The position numbers and the translations under genes are program-made. Below the pieces are notes generated by a model that worked only from the letters and a program-made list of their open reading frames with translations, ran no database searches and had not been told where the DNA came from. DNA of 64,000 bases from Tardibacter chloracetimidivorans (GTDB taxonomy: Bacteria; Pseudomonadota; Alphaproteobacteria; Sphingomonadales; Sphingomonadaceae): contig NZ_CP018221.1 in assembly GCF_001890385.1 (NCBI RefSeq), positions 2,467,501 through 2,531,500 on the forward strand, given 5' to 3'. Of the stretch, positions 9,979 through 18,916 are shown one piece after another (positions within the stretch are counted from its first letter, which is position 1; each line of letters begins with the position of its first letter).

Positions 9979-10668
9979 TTGCCTATGGGGCAGGAAACGG
10001 CTGAACATTCGGGACACCGGGCGCGCCTGCGCAAACGGTTGCTCGACGGCGGCGGCGAGGCGCTGCTCGAGCATGAGCTTCTGGAATATCTGCTTGCGCT
10101 CGCGCTTCCCCGGCGGGACACCAAGCCGCTGGCGAAAAGGCTGATCGCGCGTTTCGGAAGCTATGCGGCCGTCGTCTCCGCCTCTCCGGAAGAACTGGCG
10201 GGCGCGGGCGAACTGACGGAGGGGCTGATCGCGGCGATCAAGATCGCGCAGGCATCGGCGCTGCGCCTGCTGAAGGCGGGGGTCGACAAGCGCCCCGTGC
10301 TTGCAAGCTGGCAGGCGCTGCTCGACTATCTTCACGCCGACCTTGCCCACCGCCAGACGGAGGCGGTGCGGCTGCTGCTGCTCAACGCGCGCAACGTGCT
10401 GATCCGCGACGAGGTCGTGTCGGAAGGCTCAGTCGATCAGGCGGCCGTCTATGCGCGCGAAATCATCAGGCGTGCGCTCGAACATCACGCCTCGGCGCTG
10501 ATCCTTGTCCACAACCACCCGAGCGGCGATCCCAAGCCCAGCCGGGACGACATCCAGATGACGCGAACCATTCTGGATGCCGCAAGGCTGCTGGGCATCG
10601 CCGTCCACGACCATGTCATCATAGGCCGCAGCGGCCATGCCAGTTTCAAGTCGCTGGGGCTGCTGTAG
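9979..10668 (+). CDS. radC: RadC/JAB-domain protein
   Basis: The 229-residue protein has an N-terminal helix-hairpin-helix-like region and a C-terminal JAMM/MPN domain with the metal-binding motif HNHPSGDPKPSRDD near residue 176. EHHASALILV before it and DHVIIG after it fit RadC. The biological role of chromosomal RadC is unsettled, and an old link to DNA repair is not well supported. The start shown is TTG; an ATG two codons later (9985) is equally possible, as neither has a strong ribosome binding site. Confidence 0.9.
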   Translation: MPMGQETAEHSGHRARLRKRLLDGGGEALLEHELLEYLLALALPRRDTKPLAKRLIARFGSYAAVVSASPEELAGAGELTEGLIAAIKIAQASALRLLKAGVDKRPVLASWQALLDYLHADLAHRQTEAVRLLLLNARNVLIRDEVVSEGSVDQAAVYAREIIRRALEHHASALILVHNHPSGDPKPSRDDIQMTRTILDAARLLGIAVHDHVIIGRSGHASFKSLGLL

Positions 10669-10675
10669 CCCCCGG

Positions 10676-11287
10676 TCAGCCGGCGACGGCCGATGCAAGC
10701 TCGTCCGGCGTGATCCGCCGATCGCCGTTCGTATCGGCCTTCAGGAACATGGTCCCGGTGGCGTTCAATACCTTCACGGCGGGAATGTTGGCGCGCTTGC
10801 TGGACTTCGTCTTCTCGACTTCGGCGCTCATGTCATTGCCCTGCTTGGCCATCACCCAGGTGCCGAACTCCAGCGGCGTGAGATAGCCCTTGCTGTCCTT
10901 GTCGAACGTCGCCCAGTCCGCGGGCGTCTGCGCGGCTTCCGGCGACATCCCGGGCGCGGACGCTTCGGGTGAAGCCGCAGGCGGCATGGCTTCGCCGGTG
11001 GTGGGCGGCGTTGCTTCGGGCGCGGGCATGGCGGGACCGGCCGGTGTTGCCGGATCGGCAGGCAAGGCGGACTCGCCCGGCGCGGCCGGACCCGCCGGTG
11101 CTGCCTCTGGTGCGGGCATGGCAGGATCGGCCGGCATCGTCGGCGGATCCTGCGGCATGGGCGCACCGGGCGATGTGGGATCGGCGGTTGCGGGCGGCAT
11201 GGTCGGATCGGCCGGGACTTCCTGCGCATGGACAGGGGCGGCGATCATGAGCGCAAGGGCGCTGGCGGATAATAGCGTGCGGGTCAT
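10676..11287 (-). CDS. Secreted Pro/Ala-rich protein with EF-hand motifs
   Basis: The 203-residue protein has a signal peptide (cleavage near HAQ-EV). A low-complexity stretch of about 95 residues follows, built from PADPAMPAPE-like units. The C-terminal domain has two EF-hand-like calcium loops, DKDSKGYLTPLEF and DTNGDRRITPDEL. It is probably periplasmic or exported and calcium binding; its partners are unknown. Such proteins are common in sphingomonads. It ends convergently 7 bases from radC. Confidence 0.75.
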   Translation of the reverse strand: MTRTLLSASALALMIAAPVHAQEVPADPTMPPATADPTSPGAPMPQDPPTMPADPAMPAPEAAPAGPAAPGESALPADPATPAGPAMPAPEATPPTTGEAMPPAASPEASAPGMSPEAAQTPADWATFDKDSKGYLTPLEFGTWVMAKQGNDMSAEVEKTKSSKRANIPAVKVLNATGTMFLKADTNGDRRITPDELASAVAG

Positions 11288-11478
11288 TACTCTCTCCTGC
11301 TGTTCCCGGAACGCGGCGCAATAACCCCCTGTTTCCTTACGTGGACGTTCCGAACGAACTGAACGGCCTCACCCCGTTAAGGTTCCTTAATGCTACCGCG
11401 CGTTGCGCACGTCTGGCGGCGGTGCTACGCGCTCCTCGCGTCATTTCCCTGCACTTCAAGCAGTTTCCGGAGGCTCTG

Positions 11479-12792
11479 ATGATTCCCCGCTATTCCCGCC
11501 CTGAGATGGCCGCGATCTGGGAGCCGGAAACACGTTTCCGCATCTGGTTCGAGATCGAGGCGCATGCGACCGATGCGCTGGCCGAACTGGGCGTGGTGCC
11601 GAAAAGCGCGGCCAAGGCGCTGTGGGACTGGTGGGCGACGAACCCGGCGATCGACGTGGCGGCGATCGATGCGATCGAAGCAGTCACCAAGCATGACGTC
11701 ATCGCCTTCCTCACCTGGGTGTCCGAGAATGTCGGGGATGAAGCGCGCTTCATGCATCAGGGCATGACCAGTTCGGACGTGCTGGATACCTGCCTTGCGG
11801 TGCAGCTCGCCCGCGCATCGGACATATTGCTTGCCGATCTGGACCGGCTGCTGGACGTGCTGAAGCGCCGCGCCCTTGAGCACAAGCTGACGCCTACCAT
11901 CGGCCGCAGCCACGGCATCCATGCCGAACCGGTGACCTTCGGCCTGAAGCTGGTCGAAGCTTATGCCGAATTCGCCCGCTGCCGGAAGCGGATGGCGGCC
12001 GCGCGGGAGGAAATCGCCACCTGCGCAATCTCCGGCGCGGTCGGCACCTTCGCCAACATCGACCCGCGCGTCGAGGCGCATGTCGCCGGGAAGCTGGGCC
12101 TCGCCGTAGAGCCCGTCTCCACCCAGGTGATCCCGCGCGACCGGCACGCGATGTTCTTCGCTACGCTTGGGGTGATCGCCTCGTCGATCGAACGGCTGGC
12201 GACCGAGGTCCGACACCTCCAGCGAACCGAAGTGCTGGAGGCCGAGGAATATTTCTCGCCGGGCCAGAAAGGCTCGTCGGCGATGCCGCACAAGCGCAAT
12301 CCGGTGCTGACGGAAAATCTCACCGGCCTCGCCCGCATGGTGCGGGGCTATGTCACCCCGGCGCTGGAGAATGTGGCGCTGTGGCACGAGCGCGACATCA
12401 GCCATTCGTCGGTGGAGCGCTATATCGGCCCGGACGCAACCATCACGCTTGATTTCGCGCTCCAGCGGCTCACGGGCGTTATCGACAAGCTGCTCGTCTA
12501 CCCGGAGCGGATGGGCAAAAACCTCGACCGCATGGGCGGCCTTGTCCACTCGCAGCGGGTTCTGCTGGCGTTGACCCAGGCGGGCGTCAGCCGCGAGGAC
12601 TCCTACCGGCTTGTCCAGCGCAATGCGATGAAGGTCTGGGAATCGGACGGCGCGCTCTCGCTGCTCGACCTGCTGAAAGCGGACCCCGAGGTCACGGCCG
12701 CCCTGTCGCCGCAGGAGCTGGAGGAGAAGTTCGACCTTGGCTATCATCTGAAGCACGTCGACACGATTTTCGCGCGCGTCTTTGGAGATTGA
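11479..12792 (+). CDS. purB: Adenylosuccinate lyase
   Basis: The 437-residue protein catalyses two steps of purine synthesis: SAICAR to AICAR, and adenylosuccinate to AMP. The fumarase/aspartase superfamily signature [11 protein letters not shown] occurs near residue 270. TSSDVLDT (near residue 95) and [10 protein letters not shown] (near residue 145) are the other two conserved regions. The start ATG (11479) follows GGAGG by 5 bases. An upstream in-frame extension exists but is not supported by a ribosome binding site. Confidence 0.96.
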   Translation: MIPRYSRPEMAAIWEPETRFRIWFEIEAHATDALAELGVVPKSAAKALWDWWATNPAIDVAAIDAIEAVTKHDVIAFLTWVSENVGDEARFMHQGMTSSDVLDTCLAVQLARASDILLADLDRLLDVLKRRALEHKLTPTIGRSHGIHAEPVTFGLKLVEAYAEFARCRKRMAAAREEIATCAISGAVGTFANIDPRVEAHVAGKLGLAVEPVSTQVIPRDRHAMFFATLGVIASSIERLATEVRHLQRTEVLEAEEYFSPGQKGSSAMPHKRNPVLTENLTGLARMVRGYVTPALENVALWHERDISHSSVERYIGPDATITLDFALQRLTGVIDKLLVYPERMGKNLDRMGGLVHSQRVLLALTQAGVSREDSYRLVQRNAMKVWESDGALSLLDLLKADPEVTAALSPQELEEKFDLGYHLKHVDTIFARVFGD

Positions 12793-12842
12793 GGCCGGGC
12801 CGGCAGGTGGACAGGCAGATTGAAGCGCCTATATCTTAAGGC

Positions 12843-14273
12843 ATGACCTCTCCCGATCCTTCAAGCTTCTTCTATCGCAACAGCGACCTTGATTCCGCGC
12901 GCATCGGGGGCCTCGTCGGCTCCGCGCTGGCGGGGTGCGACGACGGCGAGCTGTATCTGCAATATGGCGTGTCGGAAAGCTTCGGCTTTGATGACGGACG
13001 GCTGAAGAACGCCAGTTTCGACACGCAGCAGGGTTTTGGCCTGCGCGGCCTGAACGGCGAAACCACCGGCTTTGCCCACGCCAATGAACTGTCGGAAAGC
13101 GCCATCCGGCGTGCAGCCGAAACCGTGAAGCTGGTGGCGCAGGGGCATGGCGGCGAGATCGCGCTTGCACCGCCACGCACCAATGCCCGGCTCTACACCG
13201 ACGAAAACCCGCTGGAGCTGGTGCCATTTGCTCGCAAAGTCGCACTTTGCCAGCAGATCGACGCGGCGGCGCGGGCGCGCGACCCCAGGGTGGCGCAGGT
13301 CTCGGTCGGCCTGTCCGGCTCCTGGCAAGTGATCGAGATCGTGCGGCCGGACGGGTTCGTCGCGCGCGACATCCGCCCTCTGGTGCGGCTCAACGTGTCG
13401 ATCGTCGCCGAACAGAACGGCCGCCGGGAATCCGGATTTCACGGGCTGGGCGGCCGCTGGCTCTATGACCGGCTGTTCGAGCCCGCGACATGGAATCGCG
13501 CCATCGATATCGCCCTTGAGCAGGCGCTCATCAATCTGGAATCGATCCCCGCCCCGGCGGGCGAGATGACGGTCGTGCTCGGCCCCGGCTGGCCCGGCGT
13601 GCTGCTGCACGAGGCGGTGGGCCATGGACTGGAGGGCGATTTCAACCGCAAGGGCTCATCGGCCTTCTCCGGGCTGATCGGCGAGCGCGTGGCCGCACCG
13701 GGCGTGACGGTGATCGACGACGGCGCCATCGAAGGACGGCGCGGATCGCTGACCATCGATGACGAGGGCACGCCGACGCAGCGCAACGTGCTGATCGAGG
13801 ACGGCATATTGAAGGGCTATATCCAGGACAGGCTCAACGCCCGGCTGATGGGCGTGGCCCCCACCGGCAACGGCCGCCGGGAAAGCTATGCCCATGCGCC
13901 CATGCCGCGCATGACCAACACCTTCATGCTTGGCGGCAGTGACGACCCCGGCGAAATCCTGAGCCGCGCGAAAAAGGGCATCTTCGCGAAGAGCTTTGGC
14001 GGCGGGCAGGTCGACATCACCAGCGGCAAGTTCGTCTTTTCCTGCACCGAAGCCTATATGATCGAGAACGGCCGCCTCGGCGCACCGATCAAGGGTGCGA
14101 CGCTGATCGGCGACGGGCCGGAAGTGCTGAAAAAGGTCACGGCCATCGGCAACGACATGGCGCTGGATGAAGGCGTGGGGATTTGCGGCAAGGGTGGCCA
14201 GTCCGTTCCCGCCGGCGTTGGCCAGCCGACGCTTCTGATCGAAGGGCTGACGGTGGGCGGCACCGCCGCCTGA
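12843..14273 (+). CDS. tldD: Metalloprotease TldD
   Basis: The 476-residue TldD/PmbA-family protein carries the zinc-binding HEAVGHGLEGD motif (near residue 257). Conserved regions include GLRGLNGETTGFAHAN in the N-terminal half and EAYMIENGRLG with KGATLIGDGPEVL in the C-terminal half. TldD works with TldE/PmbA as a heterodimeric peptidase that degrades unfolded peptides and matures some modified peptides; no partner gene is in the window. It lies 50 bases after purB and converges on the next gene. Confidence 0.94.
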   Translation: MTSPDPSSFFYRNSDLDSARIGGLVGSALAGCDDGELYLQYGVSESFGFDDGRLKNASFDTQQGFGLRGLNGETTGFAHANELSESAIRRAAETVKLVAQGHGGEIALAPPRTNARLYTDENPLELVPFARKVALCQQIDAAARARDPRVAQVSVGLSGSWQVIEIVRPDGFVARDIRPLVRLNVSIVAEQNGRRESGFHGLGGRWLYDRLFEPATWNRAIDIALEQALINLESIPAPAGEMTVVLGPGWPGVLLHEAVGHGLEGDFNRKGSSAFSGLIGERVAAPGVTVIDDGAIEGRRGSLTIDDEGTPTQRNVLIEDGILKGYIQDRLNARLMGVAPTGNGRRESYAHAPMPRMTNTFMLGGSDDPGEILSRAKKGIFAKSFGGGQVDITSGKFVFSCTEAYMIENGRLGAPIKGATLIGDGPEVLKKVTAIGNDMALDEGVGICGKGGQSVPAGVGQPTLLIEGLTVGGTAA

Positions 14274-14281
14274 CGCCTGGA

Positions 14282-14584
14282 CTATCGGTAAATCCAACGA
14301 TCGTACCAAAGGTCCTGCCGCTGGTCGCCGCAACGCGCCTGCCATGTTTCTTTCGACACCGAACGCCGCCAATCCATGCTTGCGCAACTGGGGCTCGCGC
14401 CGAACGTCCGGTCCAGGCCGATGGAGACACGGCCGATCGACCTTTCCTCCGCGCTGTCCTGCCCGGCCAGCGACGCCGCCGAATCCATCCGGTGGACCCG
14501 GACGCCGTTTTCCACGCGCGTTTCAGCCGCAAGGGGGTTAACTGCAACGACGAGAAGCGGCAGGAAGAGGAGCCGGATGCGCAT
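14282..14584 (-). CDS. Small secreted hypothetical protein
   Basis: The 100-residue protein has a clear signal peptide (residues 1-20, ending PLAA). The mature part is short and charged, with two cysteines (in SPSCASMDW and QARCGDQRQ) and an aromatic tail DLWYDRWIYR. I do not recognise the family. The cysteines could form a disulphide in the periplasm. Its promoter would lie in the 107-base gap shared with the divergent patatin gene. Confidence 0.7.
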   Translation of the reverse strand: MRIRLLFLPLLVVAVNPLAAETRVENGVRVHRMDSAASLAGQDSAEERSIGRVSIGLDRTFGASPSCASMDWRRSVSKETWQARCGDQRQDLWYDRWIYR

Positions 14585-14691
14585 GACACAGGTTCTTTCG
14601 CAACGACCGGGACTCGTCGACATCCCGGCCCGGAACTGCAAAGATCGGCCCCGGAGCGAGCTTTGGCAAGACGTTTGACAAGGGCAGGGCA

Positions 14692-15507
14692 ATGACGATC
14701 GCGCTTGCGCTGGGCGGCGGCGCCGCGCTGGGCTGGGCGCATATCGGCGTGCTGAGGGCGCTTCATCGTCATGGCGTGCCGATCGGCGCGGTTGCCGGAA
14801 CCTCGATCGGCGCGCTCGCGGCTGTCTGCCAGGCGGCCGACCGTCTGGACGTGCTGGAAGATATCGCGCGATCGGCAAGGCTGCGGACCGTGCTGCGCTA
14901 TCTGGACCCCCATTTCCGTAGGGGCGCGATGCTTGGGGGCCGCACAATCGCCCGGCAGCTGGACCGCCATCTGGGCCACGCCAGCTTTGAACAACTGGCG
15001 CTGCCCTGCGCGGTGGTGGCCGCCGATCTGGTGACCGGCGACGCCGTGGTGCTCAACACCGGCAATGTCGCGGAGGCTGTCAGGGCGTCCATGGCGCTTC
15101 CCGGCATCTTTCACCCGGTCATCCGCGACGGCCGGGTGCTGGTGGATGGGGGTGTCATCATGCCGGTGCCGGTGGAAGCGGTGCGGTCGCTCGCGCCACG
15201 ACTGCCGGTGGTCGCGATCAATCTCCAGAACGATTATGCGCGCCGTGCGCTCGCCGTCGGTCTCAGGATGGACCCGAAGCCCGCGCTCACTTCGCTCAGC
15301 GTGCTCCGATCGGCGACCGGCCTGATGCTGTCGCGCCTTGCCCGCCAGTCGCTTGCGCTGCATCCGCCCGAGCTGGAGCTGCCCTTGCAGGTCGGGCATA
15401 TCGATGTGCGCCATTTCACCCGCGCCAACGAACTTATCGAGATCGGCAGCCATGCGATCGACGAGGCGATGCCCGCCATCCGCGCGCTTTCCGAAGCCTC
15501 GGACTGA
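14692..15507 (+). CDS. Patatin-like phospholipase (RssA type)
   Basis: The 271-residue patatin-fold acyl hydrolase has the oxyanion loop GGGAALGWAHIGVL (residues 7-20). The nucleophile motif is GTSIG (serine near residue 41) and the catalytic aspartate motif is VDGG (near residue 151). It probably hydrolyses phospholipid or lysophospholipid esters in the cytoplasm or at the inner membrane. Length and motif order fit the bacterial RssA/NTE-like group. Confidence 0.9.
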   Translation: MTIALALGGGAALGWAHIGVLRALHRHGVPIGAVAGTSIGALAAVCQAADRLDVLEDIARSARLRTVLRYLDPHFRRGAMLGGRTIARQLDRHLGHASFEQLALPCAVVAADLVTGDAVVLNTGNVAEAVRASMALPGIFHPVIRDGRVLVDGGVIMPVPVEAVRSLAPRLPVVAINLQNDYARRALAVGLRMDPKPALTSLSVLRSATGLMLSRLARQSLALHPPELELPLQVGHIDVRHFTRANELIEIGSHAIDEAMPAIRALSEASD

Positions 15508-15676
15508 CACACACGGCGGACAGGGCTTGCGCCTGAGGCGAGTCGCCCAAGTAACGTTTATGGAAAATGGCGGAATCGAGCGAAATTATGAATCCCGCTC
15601 GATCTGTGCAACTATCCGCCCCATTCCGAGACGAGTGGTTAACGAGGTGCTGCCTCAGGCAACCAAGGAGACCGCA

Positions 15677-15901
15677 ATGGCTTCTTACCAGCTTTACCGT
15701 CGTGATCTGATCACCGGGCATTTCGATCGCATTACACAACTGGACTGCGGGGACGACATAGAGGCGATCAGCCTCGCACGACCCCTTGTGAGCAAGCAGG
15801 GGATGGAACTTCGCAACGACGGCCGCTTTGTCTGGCGCTACGGCGTGGATCGCGACCATCAGGGCGGGTCGGCTGCCGCGCAGCCCCAGAATCGACCCTA
15901 G
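15677..15901 (+). CDS. Small hypothetical protein
   Basis: The 74-residue soluble protein starts at ATG 15677 with an excellent AAGGAG 6 bases upstream. It begins MASYQLYRRDLITGHFDRI and has a Gln/Ala-rich tail. No family was recognised; the N-terminal half resembles small alphaproteobacterial proteins of unknown role. It ends convergently with mmcB, overlapping by 4 bases. The 169 bases upstream hold no other gene I can support. Confidence 0.65.
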   Translation: MASYQLYRRDLITGHFDRITQLDCGDDIEAISLARPLVSKQGMELRNDGRFVWRYGVDRDHQGGSAAAQPQNRP

Positions 15902-16392
15902 AGCAACCCTTCGAATCCAGGGTCACGAACCCCCAGCAGGCGGCGCGCGGCGTGTCGCGCAAAGCGCAACTGTTCCGTCTTGCGCCGGGATGCATTCAAC
16001 GGATTGACGGCTGCCTCGCGGATGATGGCGGCGCCATAGCGATCGGCAACGATGATCCCGGTGCGGGCGGGCAGGAAGCAGTCCTGCTCCAAATCGTCGA
16101 TACGGAAACCGGCGGGGACCGCCCAGAAATAGCGGTCGCAATAATCTAGATATTCCGGCCATTTGAGATCGCCGCGCAGGTCGGCGATGGAAACCTTAAT
16201 CTCGACCAGAGTGACTCCGCCATCCGGGCCGAGCGCAACGACATCCGCGCGACGGCCGTTGCCGAGCGGCACCTCGCACATCGACATCAAATCCTGGTGG
16301 AACAGCAGCCGACAGACGCCGCGCGCCACATCGCCTGCAACGAGCGGCGCATCGGACAGATCCTGGCGATGGGCGGCATTCATCCGCCTCAT
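15898..16392 (-). CDS. mmcB: MmcB family DNA repair protein
   Basis: The 164-residue protein resembles the MmcB family, a small nuclease-like group implicated in SOS mutagenesis in Caulobacter. RADVVALGPDGGVTLVEIKVS near residues 48-68 is a PD-(D/E)xK-like core (D, then ExK). It starts at ATG 16390-16392; a second ATG three codons in is possible. A perfect alphaproteobacterial LexA-type site lies 7-21 bases upstream, supporting damage-inducible expression. Confidence 0.85.
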   Translation of the reverse strand: MRRMNAAHRQDLSDAPLVAGDVARGVCRLLFHQDLMSMCEVPLGNGRRADVVALGPDGGVTLVEIKVSIADLRGDLKWPEYLDYCDRYFWAVPAGFRIDDLEQDCFLPARTGIIVADRYGAAIIREAAVNPLNASRRKTEQLRFARHAARRLLGVRDPGFEGLL

Positions 16393-16398
16393 CTACCA

Positions 16399-16413
16399 GA
16401 ACGAAGTGGGAAC
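16399..16413 (-). promoter_or_regulatory. LexA (SOS) box upstream of mmcB
   Basis: Read on the minus strand this is GTTCCCACTTCGTTC, that is GTTC-N7-GTTC. This is exactly the alphaproteobacterial LexA operator pattern. It lies 7 bases upstream of the mmcB start codon, between mmcB and the cell-wall hydrolase gene, so LexA bound here would block mmcB transcription or early elongation. Confidence 0.75.
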
Positions 16414-16430
16414 AGAAACCCCTTCGGAAA

Positions 16431-17084
16431 TCAGCGGTAGAAAATGTGCGCGCCGACCTGGCTCACCTTTACGCGGCTCTGGCGCCAGCTTGGCGCAACG
16501 TAGTTCGCGTGGAAAAAGAGCGCGTCGGGAGCGATTTCCTGCCAGCGCTCCTCACGGGCGATGCTGGCGATCGCCACCGCAGTGCGCCAGTTCTTCGACT
16601 GCGTCCGCACAGCAGCGGTCTTTGAATAGGAGAACTGCCTGGGCTGGTGGACCACGCCGCAGATCGTGTCGGCGAACCGGCGCGATTCCATGCGATTGAG
16701 GATCACCTGCGCGACGGCAAGCTGACCTTCGAGCGGTTCGCCCTTGGATTCGAAATAGACCGCCGTGGCCAGGCAGCGCAGTTCGGAATCGAGGTCGGTC
16801 GAGACCGGCGTGGCGGCGACCAGTTCCTTCAGCGAAGCGCCGGAGAAATCGTTCGGCTGCTCGAACTCTTCATCGAGCTGAGAGGAGAAATCATAGGCCA
16901 GTTGAGCGTCCACAGCCTGGGTGGGCATCGGCTGGCTGCCGTCGAGCTTGAATGCGTAGCTTTGATCTGGCTGAGGCGCTGCCGGAACCGCTATAGCAAC
17001 GGTTTCCCCCGGAAGGGCGTTTGACGCGGCAACAAGCGCCATGCCAGCTAGCGCCACGAAAGCGGCGCGCAAGCCTACGAACAT
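16431..17084 (-). CDS. SleB-type cell wall hydrolase
   Basis: The 217-residue exported protein has an N-terminal hydrophobic signal/anchor (about residues 7-25), a variable middle and a C-terminal Hydrolase_2 (SleB) domain. Domain motifs include LATAVYFESKGEP with the catalytic glutamate, GQLAVAQVILNR, and a C-terminal DALFFHANYVAPSW. It probably cleaves peptidoglycan as a lytic transglycosylase or amidase during wall remodelling. The gene upstream (DUF1491) is 155 bases away and that gap holds no gene. Confidence 0.88.
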   Translation of the reverse strand: MFVGLRAAFVALAGMALVAASNALPGETVAIAVPAAPQPDQSYAFKLDGSQPMPTQAVDAQLAYDFSSQLDEEFEQPNDFSGASLKELVAATPVSTDLDSELRCLATAVYFESKGEPLEGQLAVAQVILNRMESRRFADTICGVVHQPRQFSYSKTAAVRTQSKNWRTAVAIASIAREERWQEIAPDALFFHANYVAPSWRQSRVKVSQVGAHIFYR

Positions 17085-17239
17085 TCATAACTCCATCTAG
17101 TGCGCGACGCTGGCAAACACTGGGCGAATGAACGTGGCCCGAACCTAACTTCACGACTTATCGCAGGGGCGGAAAACAAACCTCGCCTGCCTGCGACCTA
17201 CACAACGTGCGAGGCCTTTCGTCGCACTGCACAACGAAG

Positions 17240-17584
17240 TCAATCTTTCATAAACGGTTCATCGATGAAACGTTCCGGGTGAGCGACGTCCAGTTCAACC
17301 ACCCACAGGTCGGGATCGATACGCCGCCGCCGCTCAATAAAGCTTGCGACGGCACCATGGTCCTCGCCCGGATCGCCCCCCGTCCGGCCCCATCTATATG
17401 CCCCGTTCTGATCGAGCGTGCGCTCGAAAAACCGCTGGTTTCGGCCTCTTTCGCACAGGATGAGCAATATCGCGCCGCCCGTGGCGTCTCCCTTGGAAAG
17501 AACCGTCGCATGACCGCCTTCCGAATTGACCCGCCTGATCAGGGCGGATACCCGGATCGCCGTCGTCAGCCGGGCGTCGGTCAC
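17240..17584 (-). CDS. DUF1491 family protein
   Basis: The 114-residue conserved alphaproteobacterial protein of unknown function has the family features LTTAIRVSALIRRVNSEGGHATVL near the N-terminus and ERRRRIDPDLWVVELD near the C-terminus. It is probably cytoplasmic. It overlaps the upstream thioesterase by 4 bases (ATGA), placing it last in a minus-strand run with the thioesterase, PilZ and ptsN genes. Confidence 0.85.
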   Translation of the reverse strand: MTDARLTTAIRVSALIRRVNSEGGHATVLSKGDATGGAILLILCERGRNQRFFERTLDQNGAYRWGRTGGDPGEDHGAVASFIERRRRIDPDLWVVELDVAHPERFIDEPFMKD

Positions 17585-18039
17585 CCGGCCGCGCCATAGC
17601 CCGGCAATGACGACAAGGATATGCGCGACCGCATGAAGGTGCCGGTGCCGCGCGCAACCTCCTCGCCGCTTGCATCGACGATATGCGCATCAGCCACCAG
17701 CACGCGGCGGCGGCCGCTGATCCACCTGCCTTCGGCGCGCGCCTTGCCGGCCTTCATCGGGCGGGTGAGCAGCAGGTTGAACGCGGTCGTCAGCAGGAAC
17801 ATGTCGGTGATCATGCTGTTGGCGGCATAGAAGGCCGCATCGTCCAGCATCTTGAAATAGATCGTGCCATGGGCTGCGCCGGCTGCGTGGTACAAGCCTT
17901 CTTCCACCTCGAAATCGATGACCGAGCACCCGCTTTCGGGAATGCGGAGCCGTGACTGGAACAGCTCATTGACGGGTGCCGCCGCATAGAGCGATTCCAG
18001 CGCCCGGTGATGCGCCTGAGCGCCAGCGTCAGACGGCAT
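17581..18039 (-). CDS. PaaI-type hotdog-fold thioesterase
   Basis: The 152-residue protein has the 4HBT/PaaI hotdog pattern. GLYHAAGAAHGTIYFKMLDDAAFYAANS carries the conserved HG and the acidic residue of the central helix, and ARAEGRWISGRRRVLVADAHIVDASGEEVARGTGTF forms the beta-sheet half. It probably hydrolyses an acyl-CoA; the substrate is unknown. The start is ATG at 18037-18039, as the upstream extension runs through the PilZ gene. It overlaps both neighbours. Confidence 0.87.
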   Translation of the reverse strand: MPSDAGAQAHHRALESLYAAAPVNELFQSRLRIPESGCSVIDFEVEEGLYHAAGAAHGTIYFKMLDDAAFYAANSMITDMFLLTTAFNLLLTRPMKAGKARAEGRWISGRRRVLVADAHIVDASGEEVARGTGTFMRSRISLSSLPGYGAAG

Positions 18040-18370
18040 GGTCGCTGTTTCCCTGTTCCGGCTCGTCAACCGAGCGCGCCTTTTCGCCACTCTCCAGCTT
18101 GATCGGCGGACCGAACAGCGCCACCCCCAGCCGGTTTCCCGTCCGGTGCGCCACAACGCCCGCGCGCCGCCCCAGCAGCATCGTCTCCACCATGACGGGG
18201 GTGCCGGGCTTCAGAACGGGTGCGCCGGTGAGGCAAATGCCGCTGGTCCCGATTTCCACGAGCCGGCAGCGGAACCGCCGCCGCATGAACAGCAGATAGG
18301 CTGGATAGAGCACGGAGCGGCGCGGCGTTTCGCGGCGCTCCAGCAACCTGACGGAACGCTTACGCGGCAT
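18029..18370 (-). CDS. PilZ-domain protein
   Basis: The 113-residue single-domain protein has an N-terminal RRETPRRSVLYPAYL resembling the RxxxR c-di-GMP switch. A second motif, EIGTSGICLTG, resembles D/NxSxxG. PilZ domains bind cyclic di-GMP; here the first residue of the second motif is not the usual D or N, so affinity is uncertain. It overlaps ptsN and the thioesterase gene by 11 bases each, suggesting coupled translation. Confidence 0.8.
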   Translation of the reverse strand: MPRKRSVRLLERRETPRRSVLYPAYLLFMRRRFRCRLVEIGTSGICLTGAPVLKPGTPVMVETMLLGRRAGVVAHRTGNRLGVALFGPPIKLESGEKARSVDEPEQGNSDHAV

Positions 18371-18830
18371 CCCGCGCTTGATAGGTGCTGATCAGGGCAT
18401 AGATGGCGTCGGGAGATCCGGCCCCCCTGAGCTTGGCGAGGAACTCCCGGTCGCGGAGCGCGCGGCTGACCCGTGCAAGCGCCTTCAGATGATCGGTGCC
18501 CGCGTCGCGGGGCGACAGCAGCAACACCACTATGTCCACGGGCATGTCGTCGATCGCACCATAATCGACAGGCGCCGGGAGCACGGCAAGGAACGCCCGC
18601 ACCGAATCGAGCGCTTCCAGCTTGCCGTGCGGAATCGCGACCCCGCCGCCAAAGCCGGTCGAGCCCAGGCGTTCCCGCTCCGCAAGCACTTCGACGATCG
18701 TCTCGGCATTGCAGCCGGCGATCGGCGCGAAACGCTCCGCCAGATCGCGAAACAGTTGCTTCTTGTTCCGGGACATAAGGTCGGTGGCGATCGACTGCGG
18801 GCCAAGCAGATCATGCAACAGGGTGGTCAT
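18360..18830 (-). CDS. ptsN: Nitrogen PTS EIIA component
   Basis: The 156-residue EIIA-Ntr protein has its phosphorylated histidine in GGGVAIPHGK (His68). It accepts phosphate from NPr in the regulatory PTS-Ntr chain and influences potassium, nitrogen and envelope homeostasis. Length and the closing region DAIYALIS fit the family. It lies just downstream of hpf, the order found near rpoN in many proteobacteria; rpoN itself is not in this window. Confidence 0.93.
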   Translation of the reverse strand: MTTLLHDLLGPQSIATDLMSRNKKQLFRDLAERFAPIAGCNAETIVEVLAERERLGSTGFGGGVAIPHGKLEALDSVRAFLAVLPAPVDYGAIDDMPVDIVVLLLSPRDAGTDHLKALARVSRALRDREFLAKLRGAGSPDAIYALISTYQARDAA

Positions 18831-18916
18831 CGACTGTATCTCATCCTGCCCGGCATCTGATTCGGGCTTCGCCGACGCCGCTTAACGACCGTGGCCCAAT
18901 TGTTCCAACCTATTTG

